Source: Sporobacter termitidis DSM 10068 (GTDB taxonomy: Bacteria > Bacillota > Clostridia > Oscillospirales > Oscillospiraceae). From it: DNA of 64,000 nucleotides. Of this stretch, positions 44,265 through 53,079 are shown piece by piece. The stretch covers positions 62,001-126,000 of the forward strand of contig NZ_FQXV01000009.1 of the NCBI RefSeq assembly GCF_900130065.1, read 5' to 3'. The notes beneath the pieces are model-generated. The model saw only the letters and a list, made by a program, of their open reading frames with translations, was not told the origin of the DNA and made no database searches. How positions within the stretch are numbered: the first letter of the stretch is position 1; every line of letters starts with the position of its first letter. A program made the translations under genes and the position numbers.

Positions 44265-45776
44265 ATGTTGCGGAACAGGAGACCAAAGGTGGCCGAAAGC
44301 CCTGAGGATAATATCGAAATCGATGTGTCCCTGGTAAAAAACATGGAAAGGCTGCAAGAGCAGCTCAGGGACTGTGGGGACCTTGCCGTCACAAGGATCA
44401 AAACGGCGGGCGGACGGGATGTCAATGTTTTATTTATTGACGGGCTGGTTGATTACGACCTGATCCAGCGCGACGTCCTCCCCACCCTGCTGAAGCTCAA
44501 AAATATAGACAGCGAGGCCTTTAAGGACAACAGGGTATTTCCTGTTATCAGATACGAGAGAATATTAATTTTGGAAGAGGCTGTCGACAAGATTTTCAGG
44601 GGCAGCACCGTCGTTTTGATCGACGGGCTGGATTATGCCTTCAGCTTTGAGCTGCAGAGGATTGAAGCCAGGCCGATCGAGGAACCGACAACCGAAAGAA
44701 TTTTAAAGGGGCACCACGACGGCTTTGTCGAGTCTGCTTCACGGAATATAGCGATTGTCCGAAGTAAAATCTCGTCCTCAAAACTGAAGGTCAAAAAACT
44801 GACCATCGGCAAAAGATCCCGCAGCGTTGTTGCCATTTTATATATGGAGGACATCGCAAACCCCGAAATCATCGGGCGCGTGGAAGAAAGACTGAATAAA
44901 ATAGAATTTGATAATATTGGCGCGGCCGGGACTATCGAGCAGCTCATTTCGGATAATCCATTTTCGATTTTTCCTCAGCATCAGGCAACGGAACGGCCGG
45001 ACAAGGCTATCGCCAATCTCCTGGAAGGGCGCATCGTGCTGCTTATAGACAGCACGCCGGTTTCGCTGATCCTGCCCGTGGATTACTTTCAGTTTTATCA
45101 AACCCCGGACGACTATAACGTCAACTTCTATTTCGGCTCGTTCCTCAGATTGCTGCGGTTTATCGGCTCCGCCATCGCCGTCGTCCTACCGGCGCTCTAT
45201 ATCGCCATATTGACCTTTCACTATCAGACCATACCGCTGGACCTTTTGGTGCCGCTGGCCGAATCAAGGTCGAGGGTGCCGTTCCCGCCGATCATTGAAG
45301 CGTTGATTATGGAGGTCTCTTTTGAATTATTGCGGGAAGCAAGCATACGGCTGCCGAGCACCCTCGGACCGACGATCGGCATTGTGGGCGGCCTTGTCCT
45401 GGGGCAGACGGCCGTACAGGCCGGGATCGTCAGCAATATTATGGTGGTTATTGTCGGCATCACCGCCATCGCGACTTTTGTCGTCCCTCAGTACGACATG
45501 GGGCTGATACTCCGCGTCAGCAGATTTATTTATATGATCAACGCGGCGCTATTCGGGGTTGTGGGGGTGGCTATTTATTTTTTACTGTCAATGGCGCATC
45601 TCGTCAGCCTGGAATCTTACGGGCAGCCGTACCTGCAGCCTATCGCACCATTTAAAGCAAAGGATTTAAAAGATATCTTTATCCGGGGACCCTTGACCAG
45701 CTATTCCTTGCGCCCGGATATCGCCCGACCGAAGGACAAAACAAGAGGCAGGGGTTACACTGGAGATAAACAATAA
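44265..45776 (+). CDS. Spore germination protein, GerA/GerKA family
   Basis: 503 residues. The hydrophilic N-terminal domain (about 1-290) has two subdomains typical of GerA A-subunits, with DYDLIQRDVLPTLL and the VVLIDGLDYAFSFEL/EARPIEEPTTE segment. Several membrane helices follow, with LPALYIAILTFHYQTIP and TLGPTIGIVGGLVLGQTAV as family hallmarks. It is the A subunit of a nutrient germinant receptor in the inner spore membrane. The ATG at 44265 follows CAGGAG by 6 bases. It is first in the A-B-C operon. Confidence 0.95.
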   Translation: MLRNRRPKVAESPEDNIEIDVSLVKNMERLQEQLRDCGDLAVTRIKTAGGRDVNVLFIDGLVDYDLIQRDVLPTLLKLKNIDSEAFKDNRVFPVIRYERILILEEAVDKIFRGSTVVLIDGLDYAFSFELQRIEARPIEEPTTERILKGHHDGFVESASRNIAIVRSKISSSKLKVKKLTIGKRSRSVVAILYMEDIANPEIIGRVEERLNKIEFDNIGAAGTIEQLISDNPFSIFPQHQATERPDKAIANLLEGRIVLLIDSTPVSLILPVDYFQFYQTPDDYNVNFYFGSFLRLLRFIGSAIAVVLPALYIAILTFHYQTIPLDLLVPLAESRSRVPFPPIIEALIMEVSFELLREASIRLPSTLGPTIGIVGGLVLGQTAVQAGIVSNIMVVIVGITAIATFVVPQYDMGLILRVSRFIYMINAALFGVVGVAIYFLLSMAHLVSLESYGQPYLQPIAPFKAKDLKDIFIRGPLTSYSLRPDIARPKDKTRGRGYTGDKQ

Positions 45777-46854
45777 AAATACAATAACGGCAAAGCAGGC
45801 CGCAACGCTCCTCGTTGCCACACAGCTGGGCATCGGCATACAGGTCCTGCCCGCTGCCGTCGTCGCGTCAGGCGGTCTTGACGGCTGGATATCCGTCGTT
45901 ATTGTCGGCCTGTTTTTGTTAATTGCCGTCAGGGTTATCATGACCCTGGGCAAAAGATTCAACAATCAGTCGATACTGGACATATCGACATCCGTCTGCG
46001 GCAAATATATCGCCTTTATCGTCAATATTATTTTGCTGCTCGGCCTGATCTTTTTGGCAATCGGGAATTTCGAGATGTTTCTCGCGGGAGTCGGCATCTG
46101 GTTTTTCAGGTCCACGCCGACCTGGATTCTGGCTGTTTATTTAATTATCCCCTCCTTCTATTTGGCCCTTAAAGGCTTAAAAAATATTTGCAGATTTAAC
46201 TTTTTGCTCTATATCATTATCCCGCTGATTCTTTTCCTTATTATCTTAAACCTCCGTGATTTTCGGATCACGTCGCTTTTGCCCATAGCAGAGGACGGCT
46301 TCTTAAGTATTTTCAAGGCCGTCCCCTCATCGCTGTTTGCATTTGTGGGCTTTGAAACCCTCGCGTTTATTAATCCATATATTAAAAACCCGGGGGAAAT
46401 GACGCGCCGGGCCTCTTTGTCACTTATGATAACCACGCTCCTGTTCACCCTGATCATGCTTGCGAGCATCGGCATATTCGGGGAGGCGCTTGTCTTTAAA
46501 CGGTTCAATTCATTGCTGGGTCTTGCCAGGCTCATCAGGCTGCCGGTGCTTGAACGAATCGATCTTTATTTTATCGCCGCGTGGATCATAGGAATGAATC
46601 TTGTCATCAACACCTACCTCTTTTTGATATATGATTCCGCGCAAAAAATATTTCAGTTCAAGTCAAAGCTGATACCGATGGCGGTGATCGCCGTTTTAAT
46701 CATCATCGTCGTTTCTTTGACGGACGACAACATTCTGATTTTAACTTTGACAAATATATCCGGCTTTGTTTCAATTTTTATTGGTTTTCTGATACCGCTT
46801 ATCTTTCTTGTCATTGCTGTGATCAGAGGGAAGAAAGGGGGCGGCAGCGTATGA
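45760..46854 (+). CDS. Spore germination permease, GerB family, with non-canonical start (probably CTG)
   Basis: About 364 residues with about ten membrane helices, related to amino-acid permeases. The N-terminal family block ITAKQAATLLVATQLGIG lies upstream of any ATG, GTG or TTG in the frame; the previous in-frame stop is at 45694. The best start is CTG at 45760, with an AGGGGT site 5-6 bases before it, overlapping the end of the A gene by 17 bases. The first standard codon, TTG at 45916, would remove the first helix and a half. It is the B subunit and probably binds the germinant. A sequencing error cannot be excluded. Confidence 0.88.
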   Translation: MEINNKNTITAKQAATLLVATQLGIGIQVLPAAVVASGGLDGWISVVIVGLFLLIAVRVIMTLGKRFNNQSILDISTSVCGKYIAFIVNIILLLGLIFLAIGNFEMFLAGVGIWFFRSTPTWILAVYLIIPSFYLALKGLKNICRFNFLLYIIIPLILFLIILNLRDFRITSLLPIAEDGFLSIFKAVPSSLFAFVGFETLAFINPYIKNPGEMTRRASLSLMITTLLFTLIMLASIGIFGEALVFKRFNSLLGLARLIRLPVLERIDLYFIAAWIIGMNLVINTYLFLIYDSAQKIFQFKSKLIPMAVIAVLIIIVVSLTDDNILILTLTNISGFVSIFIGFLIPLIFLVIAVIRGKKGGGSV

Positions 46855-48008
46855 AGCGCCATATTTTCTCGGTGGTCTCGGTATTTATTGTCATTGCCAT
46901 GCTGAGCGGCTGCCAGGATCAAAATACGTTTGAGGACATCGGGTTTGCCCTGTCAATCGGATTTGACCTGAGCTCCAACGACGGAAAAACCGTTTATACG
47001 ATGGTTTTCCCCAATATCAGCGACTCCGGCGGCAGTTACAGCGATAAAGGGGACGGAAGCGCCGACTATAAAGTGGATATCTTTTCCGAGGAAACCTACC
47101 TGGTCAGGGAAGCGCGGGATTTAGGCCGATTATCGTCCACAAAGCACGTGGAAGGCGGCAAAATCCAAAACGTTTTGTTCAGCAGCGATCTGGCACAGGA
47201 GCGGAAGCTCTCGGAATACCTCGAAATATTCGAACGGGATACGCGGTCCACCGTACAGTCAACAGTTATCGTTGTGGACGGCAGCGCGCGTGAGCTATTG
47301 GAAAAGGGCAGTCAATTCACGGAAAAGCCCAGAATAAGCCTTTACCTCGCCGACCTGCTGGAACGGAATTTCAAGTCGGGCTACTGCCCGGACACCAATA
47401 TCGTCAGGTATGATATTTTAAACGTCCGGCCCGGGATATCCCCCATTGTTCCTTTAATCAGGCTGGAGAACGATAAAATACGCGTACTGGGCTCCGCTCT
47501 CATCGACAGGGATAAGATGACGGGCCGGCTCGACACGCGCGAAACGGCCTGCCTGTTTTTGGCAATGGGCAAGAATAAAGGCTCTGAAATTACGTTTGCG
47601 CTGCCCGAAGGGGTGGAGACGCAAAAAAAGGAGGGCATCATCTTCACAAGAAAAGTCAAATCAAAGCAGAGCATCCGGCTGGAGAACAACACGCCCGTCG
47701 TTTCCTTCGATATCAGATTGAGCGCAACGCTTGACGAATATACCTGGGGCGATATAACGCAGCAGGAATTTGAAAGCAGAATGGAGCAAAGCCTATCCTC
47801 CAGCATCACGGCAACGCTCAACGAGGTCTTCAAAAAGCTCCAGGAGGCCGATTGCGACGTTTTTGGGTTCGGCGATAAAATCCATGCTTATCACAACAGC
47901 TACTGGAAATCGATCGGCGGGCTGGAGGGCTGGAAAACGATTTATCCGACCGTTAAAATAAACGTCAACCTAAAAGCCGACCTCATTCGGTACGGCGAAA
48001 TAAAGTAG
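46851..48008 (+). CDS. Germination lipoprotein, Ger(x)C family
   Basis: 385 residues. The lipoprotein signal peptide ends with the lipobox LSGC at about residues 18-21, so the mature protein would be lipidated and lie outside the inner spore membrane. The body matches Ger(x)C proteins, including the late HAYHNSYWKSIGG-type segment and the VNLKADLIRYG end. It overlaps the B gene by ATGA. All three subunits are therefore present in order. Confidence 0.94.
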   Translation: MKRHIFSVVSVFIVIAMLSGCQDQNTFEDIGFALSIGFDLSSNDGKTVYTMVFPNISDSGGSYSDKGDGSADYKVDIFSEETYLVREARDLGRLSSTKHVEGGKIQNVLFSSDLAQERKLSEYLEIFERDTRSTVQSTVIVVDGSARELLEKGSQFTEKPRISLYLADLLERNFKSGYCPDTNIVRYDILNVRPGISPIVPLIRLENDKIRVLGSALIDRDKMTGRLDTRETACLFLAMGKNKGSEITFALPEGVETQKKEGIIFTRKVKSKQSIRLENNTPVVSFDIRLSATLDEYTWGDITQQEFESRMEQSLSSSITATLNEVFKKLQEADCDVFGFGDKIHAYHNSYWKSIGGLEGWKTIYPTVKINVNLKADLIRYGEIK

Positions 48009-48010
48009 CA

Positions 48011-48050
48011 GACGCCGCCCGATGCAGGGCGGCGTCCCAGCTTGTCAAAA
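48011..48050 (+). terminator. Terminator of the germination operon
   Basis: GACGCCGCCC and GGGCGGCGTC around GATGCA, two bases after the stop, then a short A/T-rich tail. A second near-copy of this stem lies at 48160-48185. Confidence 0.7.
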
Positions 48051-48054
48051 AATC

Positions 48055-48153
48055 TGCATACAGCGGGGAGAGCCTCGCAGAGTTTGCCGCCGGAGCGGCT
48101 GAGCGAGCCGCATGCATCCCCTTGTCGATAAAGCCCGGAGGGCTTTATCGACA
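48055..48153 (-). repeat. Dispersed structured repeat, copy C (shortened)
   Basis: Read on the minus strand it has the GATAAAGCC...GGCTTTATC hairpin, GCATGCGGCTCGCTCAGCCG and GGCGGCAAACTCTGCGAGGC as in copies A and B, but lacks about 75 internal bases. The missing part lies between two GCCGCTCC octamers present in copy B, of which copy C keeps one. Near-identical 26-bp stems (48011-48036 and 48160-48185) flank it. Confidence 0.82.
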
Positions 48154-48210
48154 GTCTGAGACGTCGCCCGATACAGGGCGGCGTCCGCGGGGAAACGCAA
48201 GCTCTTAAAA

Positions 48211-48606
48211 TTAATCTCCAAGGCAGGCATGGACGGCATGTCCTTCATTTTCCTGCAGCTCGTCGTAGTGTCTGAGCTTTTTGTTGACCACACTCAGGAG
48301 CTTTTTATATTCGTTGATGTGATTTTCCAGGATCTCCTTTTGGCAGAGGATGATCTTGCGGCGCTCGGGGATTGTGTTCTCTCCCAGGAGGCACAGGTCG
48401 ATGTACTTTTTGATGTACTCGATGGACATGCCCGTGGAGCGCATGCAGCAGACGATCTGCACCCAGTCGAGGTCCGTGTCGCTGTACTGCCGGTGTCCGT
48501 TTTCCTCACGATGGACAGAAGGAATGAGCCCTTCTTTTTCATAATAGCGCAGCGTGTACGGCGTGATATTGTATTTTTCCGACACCTCTTTGATCGTATA
48601 GCCCAA
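48211..48606 (-). CDS. MerR-family transcriptional regulator
   Basis: 131 residues. The N-terminal MerR helix-turn-helix is GYTIKEVSEKYNITPYTLRY followed by YEKEGLIPSVHREENGHR, with a long dimer helix and a C-terminal tail without the cysteines of metal sensors. The TTG at 48606 follows GGGAGG by 8 bases; the longer frame runs through the promoter and into the divergent gene and was rejected. It is divergent from an aldo/keto reductase and probably controls it and itself through the two matching dyads. Confidence 0.9.
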   Translation of the reverse strand: MGYTIKEVSEKYNITPYTLRYYEKEGLIPSVHREENGHRQYSDTDLDWVQIVCCMRSTGMSIEYIKKYIDLCLLGENTIPERRKIILCQKEILENHINEYKKLLSVVNKKLRHYDELQENEGHAVHACLGD

Positions 48607-48631
48607 ATTTGTCGCCTCCCTTTGTATCTGA

Positions 48632-48661
48632 ATTATAATACTTAAAGCGTACTCTAAGCAA
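48632..48661 (-). promoter_or_regulatory. MerR gene promoter with operator dyad
   Basis: On the minus strand TTGCTT, 18 bases, TATAAT. A dyad TTAGAGTACGCTTTAA lies inside the spacer and the edge of the -35 box, at 48642-48657. Confidence 0.65.
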
Positions 48662-48681
48662 TATAAAGTTATTTTTACCTC

Positions 48682-48712
48682 TTGACTTAGAGCGCGCTTT
48701 AACTTGTATACT
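48682..48712 (+). promoter_or_regulatory. Aldo/keto reductase promoter with 19-bp spacer and MerR operator
   Basis: TTGACT, 19 bases, TATACT: the overlong spacer is the hallmark of MerR-activated promoters. The dyad TTAGAGCGCGCTTTAA at 48687-48702 matches the MerR-promoter dyad at 14 of 16 bases. Confidence 0.75.
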
Positions 48713-48745
48713 GCGCTCATCGTGATAAAAAACGGAGTGATATAA

Positions 48746-49855
48746 ATGCAATACACGCAATACGGCAGAACGGGGCTCAAGGCGTCGCGCTTTGGCCTGG
48801 GCTGCATGCGCTTTCCTCCCGACGAGCGCGAAGCCGTTTCGACGGTCCGGTACGCCATCGATCACGGCGTGAATTATCTCGATACCGCCTATGTCTATAA
48901 AGACAGCGAGGCCACCACGGGAAAGGCGCTGAAGGGCGGCTACAGGGAAAAGATTTACCTGGCGACAAAAAGCCCGATCTGGAACATCGAGAAGTATGAG
49001 GATTTTGAAAAATACCTGGACGAGCAGCTTTTACGCCTCGGGACGGACTATATCGACGTTTATCTCCTGCACAACCTCTTCCCTGGCAACTGGGAAAAGG
49101 TCAAAAAATACGACGGGCTCAAATTTCTGGACAGAATGATCGAGAAAGGCAAAATCCGGCACAAGGCCTTTTCGATCCACAGCACCACAGCCGCGTTCCG
49201 TGAGATCGTCGACGCCTTCAGCTGGGAGATGTGCCAGCTCCAGCTCAATATCCTCGACGCGTATAATCAGGTCGGCGTGGAGGGCCTGCACTACGCCGCG
49301 GAGAAGGGGCTCGCCACGGTGATCATGGAGCCGCTCCGGGGCGGATATCTCATTAATAATACGCCGCGGGAGGTAGCCGAGCTCATCGACGCTTATCCCG
49401 ACAAGCGCCCGCTGGTGGAATGGTGCTTCCGCTGGCTTTACAATATGCCGGAGGTTTCCGTCATTCTGAGCGGCACGAGCAGCCTGGAGCAGCTCAAAGA
49501 CAATCTGCGGATATTTGAAAGCGCGGAATCCGGGTGCATGTCGGCCGGGGACCAGGCGCTGATCGTAAAAATCCGGGAAACCTTTGAAGCGAAGCGGAGC
49601 ATCGGCTGCACGGGCTGCCGCTACTGTATGCCATGCCCAAAAAATGTGAGCATCCCCGAAATCTTCAAGCTCTATAACAACTATCAGCTTCTGGGCTCCC
49701 ACCCCATCGACAAATTCGTCTATCAGAGGAGCTATGTCTCCGAGGGCCAGGGGGCCGATCAATGCGCCTCCTGCGGCGCCTGCATGCGCCACTGCCCCCA
49801 GTCGCTAAAAATCCCCGAGCTTCTCGGGCAGGTCCACGCCGAGCTGTCGAAATGA
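48746..49855 (+). CDS. Aldo/keto reductase with C-terminal double 4Fe-4S region
   Basis: 369 residues. The AKR barrel (about 1-280) has FGLGCMRFP, LDTAYVYKDSE (catalytic Asp and Tyr) and the LATKSP lysine. The C-terminal 85 residues carry two cysteine sets, CTGCRYCMPCP and CASCGACMRHCP, each fit to hold a 4Fe-4S cluster. This fused form is common in anaerobes and may take electrons from ferredoxin as well as NAD(P)H. A CGGAGTG site precedes the ATG. MerR-type control suggests induction by a small-molecule or redox signal. Confidence 0.93.
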   Translation: MQYTQYGRTGLKASRFGLGCMRFPPDEREAVSTVRYAIDHGVNYLDTAYVYKDSEATTGKALKGGYREKIYLATKSPIWNIEKYEDFEKYLDEQLLRLGTDYIDVYLLHNLFPGNWEKVKKYDGLKFLDRMIEKGKIRHKAFSIHSTTAAFREIVDAFSWEMCQLQLNILDAYNQVGVEGLHYAAEKGLATVIMEPLRGGYLINNTPREVAELIDAYPDKRPLVEWCFRWLYNMPEVSVILSGTSSLEQLKDNLRIFESAESGCMSAGDQALIVKIRETFEAKRSIGCTGCRYCMPCPKNVSIPEIFKLYNNYQLLGSHPIDKFVYQRSYVSEGQGADQCASCGACMRHCPQSLKIPELLGQVHAELSK

Positions 49856-49885
49856 CCGCCGGCGCTTTCCTCGTACTCAATGGCA

Positions 49886-49920
49886 GAACCCCTGCGATCT
49901 TTGCGATCACAGGGGTTCTT
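49886..49920. terminator. Terminator between convergent genes
   Basis: AACCCCTG(C)GATC pairs with GATC(A)CAGGGGTT around TTTGC, followed by TCTTG. It serves the aldo/keto reductase and the convergent bicupin gene. Confidence 0.75.
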
Positions 49921-49950
49921 GAAATTTTACTTGCTTTGTTCCCGGTGCTT

Positions 49951-51051
49951 TTATTCCGGCAGGTCGGTGCCCTTGTAGACGTAGGCCGCCGTGCCGTCAG
50001 CTTTCGGCTCACGGACAACCCGGCCATAATCGCCGGAGGGATAGAAGGGCATGAAGTTGATGGGTGCGCCGACGCGTTTGAAGGCCACGGGGCCGTGCCA
50101 CATTTTCGGTGGGACGCGGATGAGCGTGGGCTTTGTGATCGTATAGGTCTCCATGTGCTCCGGGTCCTCGCCCAGCTGCACCTCGATCTCGGCGTCAAAG
50201 TCAAAGAATCTGGTGATATCGGCGCCGGTGAAAATCAGATATTCTTCCACGGCGTGGTGCATGTGGAGCTCTCCCACCGTGCACTCCTGCCGGACGATAT
50301 CATAAAGGTAGCGGAGCCTGGATTCTGTCATTTCGCTGGTGCCCCTGAAGCCGGCCCGCGGGCTCAAAAAGTTCGGATCATTGTGATATTCAGGCTTGTA
50401 GGGATGGACGTATTTGTCGTATTTCCCCGTGCGCGGCAGCTTGGCCATTTCATAATACGGCGCGATCCGCTCGTCATTTGAGCCCTCCTTTTCGGCCTTT
50501 TCCAGATATTCCTTCGCCGCCGCGGAGAAGCACTTGCCGCAGTAAATACATTCCTTGGCGCGGTCCAGTACGCAGCGGCGGATGCCGGCGCCGTCGTATG
50601 TAAATTCCTCACGGCCCTCCGCATTGACGCGGCGGTTGATTTTGGACCAGTCGCCGTCCAGATAGACCGCCGAGAAGACGATGGGCTTTGTGATGCGCCT
50701 GAAATTGACGGGACAGTGATAGAGCTTAGGCGGCACGCGGATGATGGTGGGCTGCGTGAGGGTAAACAGCTCCATCCGCTCCGGGTCATCGCCCAGCCAG
50801 ACGTCCACCTCCGCGTCAAATTCAAAGAAGTTGTTCAGGTCGGCGCCCGTGAAAACCAAGTACTCGTCCACGGCGTGATGGGTGTGCGGCACTTCCATAA
50901 CGAGCTCGTCCGTCACCGCGGTAAAATCCATGTAGAGCTTGGCCTTTGGCATCATGGTGGTGCCGCGGAAAAAGCCCCGGGGGGACGCAAAGCCGTACCA
51001 ATCGTGAAACTCCTGTGGAATCGCGAAAACCAGATCATCAAACTTTCCCAT
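49951..51051 (-). CDS. Bicupin-like protein with central cysteine cluster
   Basis: 366 residues made of two similar halves. Each half has an HHAVDEYLVFTGAD/HHAVEEYLIFTGAD block (His and Glu fit for metal binding) followed by PTxIRVPPKxxH. Between the halves is a cysteine cluster, C160-x7-C168-x2-C171-x2-C174, which could bind zinc or an iron-sulfur cluster. I do not know a described function. An AAGGAGA site precedes the ATG. It is 69 bases from the end of the ABC genes on the same strand and may be read through from them. Confidence 0.75.
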   Translation of the reverse strand: MGKFDDLVFAIPQEFHDWYGFASPRGFFRGTTMMPKAKLYMDFTAVTDELVMEVPHTHHAVDEYLVFTGADLNNFFEFDAEVDVWLGDDPERMELFTLTQPTIIRVPPKLYHCPVNFRRITKPIVFSAVYLDGDWSKINRRVNAEGREEFTYDGAGIRRCVLDRAKECIYCGKCFSAAAKEYLEKAEKEGSNDERIAPYYEMAKLPRTGKYDKYVHPYKPEYHNDPNFLSPRAGFRGTSEMTESRLRYLYDIVRQECTVGELHMHHAVEEYLIFTGADITRFFDFDAEIEVQLGEDPEHMETYTITKPTLIRVPPKMWHGPVAFKRVGAPINFMPFYPSGDYGRVVREPKADGTAAYVYKGTDLPE

Positions 51052-51120
51052 GATTTTGTCTCCTTATATCTAAATTTTTTTTTGCTTTAGATATTCATCC
51101 GATGTATTTCCGGCAGGCGA

Positions 51121-53079
51121 TCATTCCAGCTCAAAAACGCCGGTGTAAAGCTGATAATACTTGCCCTTCTCGGCAATCAGCGCTTCATGGGTGCCGCGCT
51201 CGATGATCTCTCCATGCTCGAGCACCATGATGACATTGGCGTTTTGGACAGTGGACAGGCGGTGGGCAATGACGAAGACGGTCCTGCCCTTCATCAGGGA
51301 ATCCATACCCCGCTGGACGTGTGCCTCGGTGCGTGTGTCAATGGACGACGTGGCCTCGTCCAGGATCATGACGGGAGGGTCGGCCACGGCAGCGCGGGCA
51401 ATGGAGATCAGCTGCCGCTGGCCCTGCGACAGGCCGCTGCCGTCGCCGGACAGAACCGTCTGGTAGCCCTTCGGCAGCATGCGGATAAAACCGTCGGCGT
51501 TGGCGAGCTTTGCCGCGGCGATGCACTCCTCGTCCGTGGCGTCCAGCCGGCCGTACCGGATGTTGTCCATCACCGTCCCGGTGAACAGGTTCACGTCCTG
51601 GAGCACGATGCCGAGGGAGCGGCGCAGGTCGCTCTTCCGGATTTTGTTGATGTTGATATCGTCGTAACGGATTTTGCCGTCGGCAATGTCGTAATAACGG
51701 TTGATCAGATTGGTGATGGTTGTTTTTCCGGCGCCTGTCGCGCCCACAAAGGCGACCTTCTGCCCGGGCTTGGCAAAGAGCGATATGTTATGCAGCACGC
51801 GCTTGTTTTCCTCGTAGCCGAAATCCACATCATAGAAACGCACCTCGCCCTTGAGCTCGGTGTAGGTGAGCGTGCCGTCGGTGTGGGGATGCTTCCAGGC
51901 CCACAGCTCGGTCCGCGCCGCCGTCTCCACGAGCGCGTCGCCCTCCCGCCTGACATTGACGAGCGTCACATAGCCGGAATCCTGCTCGGGCTCCTCGTCC
52001 ATCAGCTTGAAAATGCGCTCCGCGCCCGCCATGGCCATGATGATGGCGTTGAGCTGCTGCGACACCTGGCCGATCGGCCCGGAGAAGTTCCTGGACAGCT
52101 GGAGGAACGAGGCGATCATGCCCAGCGTCAGGGCTCCTGTGCCGGTCAGGCTGAGATTCGGCACGTGGCCGATGTCCATCAGCGCGCCGGCGATCGCCAG
52201 GACAACGTAGAGGACATAGCCGAGGCTTATCAGGATCGGCATCAGGATATTGGCGTACCTGTTGGCGAGCCTGGCGTTCATTTCGAGCTCCTTGTTTTTC
52301 CCGTCGAAGATCTCCTTAGCCTTCTCCTCATGGCAAAACACCTTGACGACCTTTTGGCCGTTGATCATTTCTTCGATATAGCCGTTCAGGTCGCCCAGCG
52401 CCTCCTGCTGGCGGACAAAATGGCCTCTGCTCCTGCCGGCGATCACGGAGATGACCTTTTTCATGACAAAAATATACGCAATCACAAAAAGGGTCAGCCA
52501 GACGCTGATATAAAGCATGGCGAAAAACACGGACACCAAGGTGATGACCGAAGAGAATATCTGCGGGATCGCCTGGGAAATCATCTGCCGGAGCGCGTCG
52601 GTATCGTTTGTGTAGTGGCTCATGACGTCGCCGTGGGAGTGTGTATCAAAGTATCTGATCGGCAGCGCCTGCATGCGGGCAAACATGTCGTCCCGGATTT
52701 TTTTCAAGACCCCCTGGGAAATCACAGCCATCAGCCTGTTGTACAAAAGCGTCGCCACAACGCCGACCAGATAGATACCGGCCATCAGCAGGATGATCCG
52801 GACAAGCCCGGAGTAGTCGGGGGCGGACGCCATCAAAAGCGGCGTGATATAGCCGTCGATCAGCTTTTGAAGAAACAGGGACGAGACGGCCCCGGTCGCG
52901 GCGCTGGCGATGATGCAGACGACAACGGCGATGAAGTGCAGCTTATACTGAAACATATATGAGAAAAGGCGTTTGACCGTCGCTTTCCGGACCTTGCCGC
53001 CCATGGCGCCGGGCACGCCCGGATTCCCCGGCCCGGACGGCATGCGGCGGACAGGCGGGTTCTTCTTCTCATTATTCAT
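51121..53079 (-). CDS. ABC exporter half-transporter with canonical ATPase site
   Basis: 652 residues. The N-terminal Pro/Gly-rich cytosolic tail is followed by six membrane helices (about 40-335). The ATPase domain has Walker A GATGAGKTT, signature LSQGQRQ, and Walker B with the catalytic glutamate in MILDEATSSID. It forms a heterodimer with the product of the gene directly upstream (8-base overlap). Relatives export drugs, lipids or peptides. A GGGGGG-rich site precedes the ATG. Confidence 0.95.
   Translation of the reverse strand: MNNEKKNPPVRRMPSGPGNPGVPGAMGGKVRKATVKRLFSYMFQYKLHFIAVVVCIIASAATGAVSSLFLQKLIDGYITPLLMASAPDYSGLVRIILLMAGIYLVGVVATLLYNRLMAVISQGVLKKIRDDMFARMQALPIRYFDTHSHGDVMSHYTNDTDALRQMISQAIPQIFSSVITLVSVFFAMLYISVWLTLFVIAYIFVMKKVISVIAGRSRGHFVRQQEALGDLNGYIEEMINGQKVVKVFCHEEKAKEIFDGKNKELEMNARLANRYANILMPILISLGYVLYVVLAIAGALMDIGHVPNLSLTGTGALTLGMIASFLQLSRNFSGPIGQVSQQLNAIIMAMAGAERIFKLMDEEPEQDSGYVTLVNVRREGDALVETAARTELWAWKHPHTDGTLTYTELKGEVRFYDVDFGYEENKRVLHNISLFAKPGQKVAFVGATGAGKTTITNLINRYYDIADGKIRYDDININKIRKSDLRRSLGIVLQDVNLFTGTVMDNIRYGRLDATDEECIAAAKLANADGFIRMLPKGYQTVLSGDGSGLSQGQRQLISIARAAVADPPVMILDEATSSIDTRTEAHVQRGMDSLMKGRTVFVIAHRLSTVQNANVIMVLEHGEIIERGTHEALIAEKGKYYQLYTGVFELE

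Noticed and set aside
48045-48293. Short minus-strand frame across repeat copy C and the start of the MerR 3' region
   Set aside because: Its C-terminal part is a translation of the dispersed repeat, also seen as frame fragments at copy B, and it has no ribosome site.
48607-48858. N-terminal extension of the MerR regulator
   Set aside because: It would cross its own promoter and the start of the divergent gene; the MerR domain begins right after the TTG at 48606, which has a GGGAGG site.
51187-52962. 591-codon open frame on the plus strand
   Set aside because: Antisense to the canonical ABC half-transporter; composition is that of a shadow frame.
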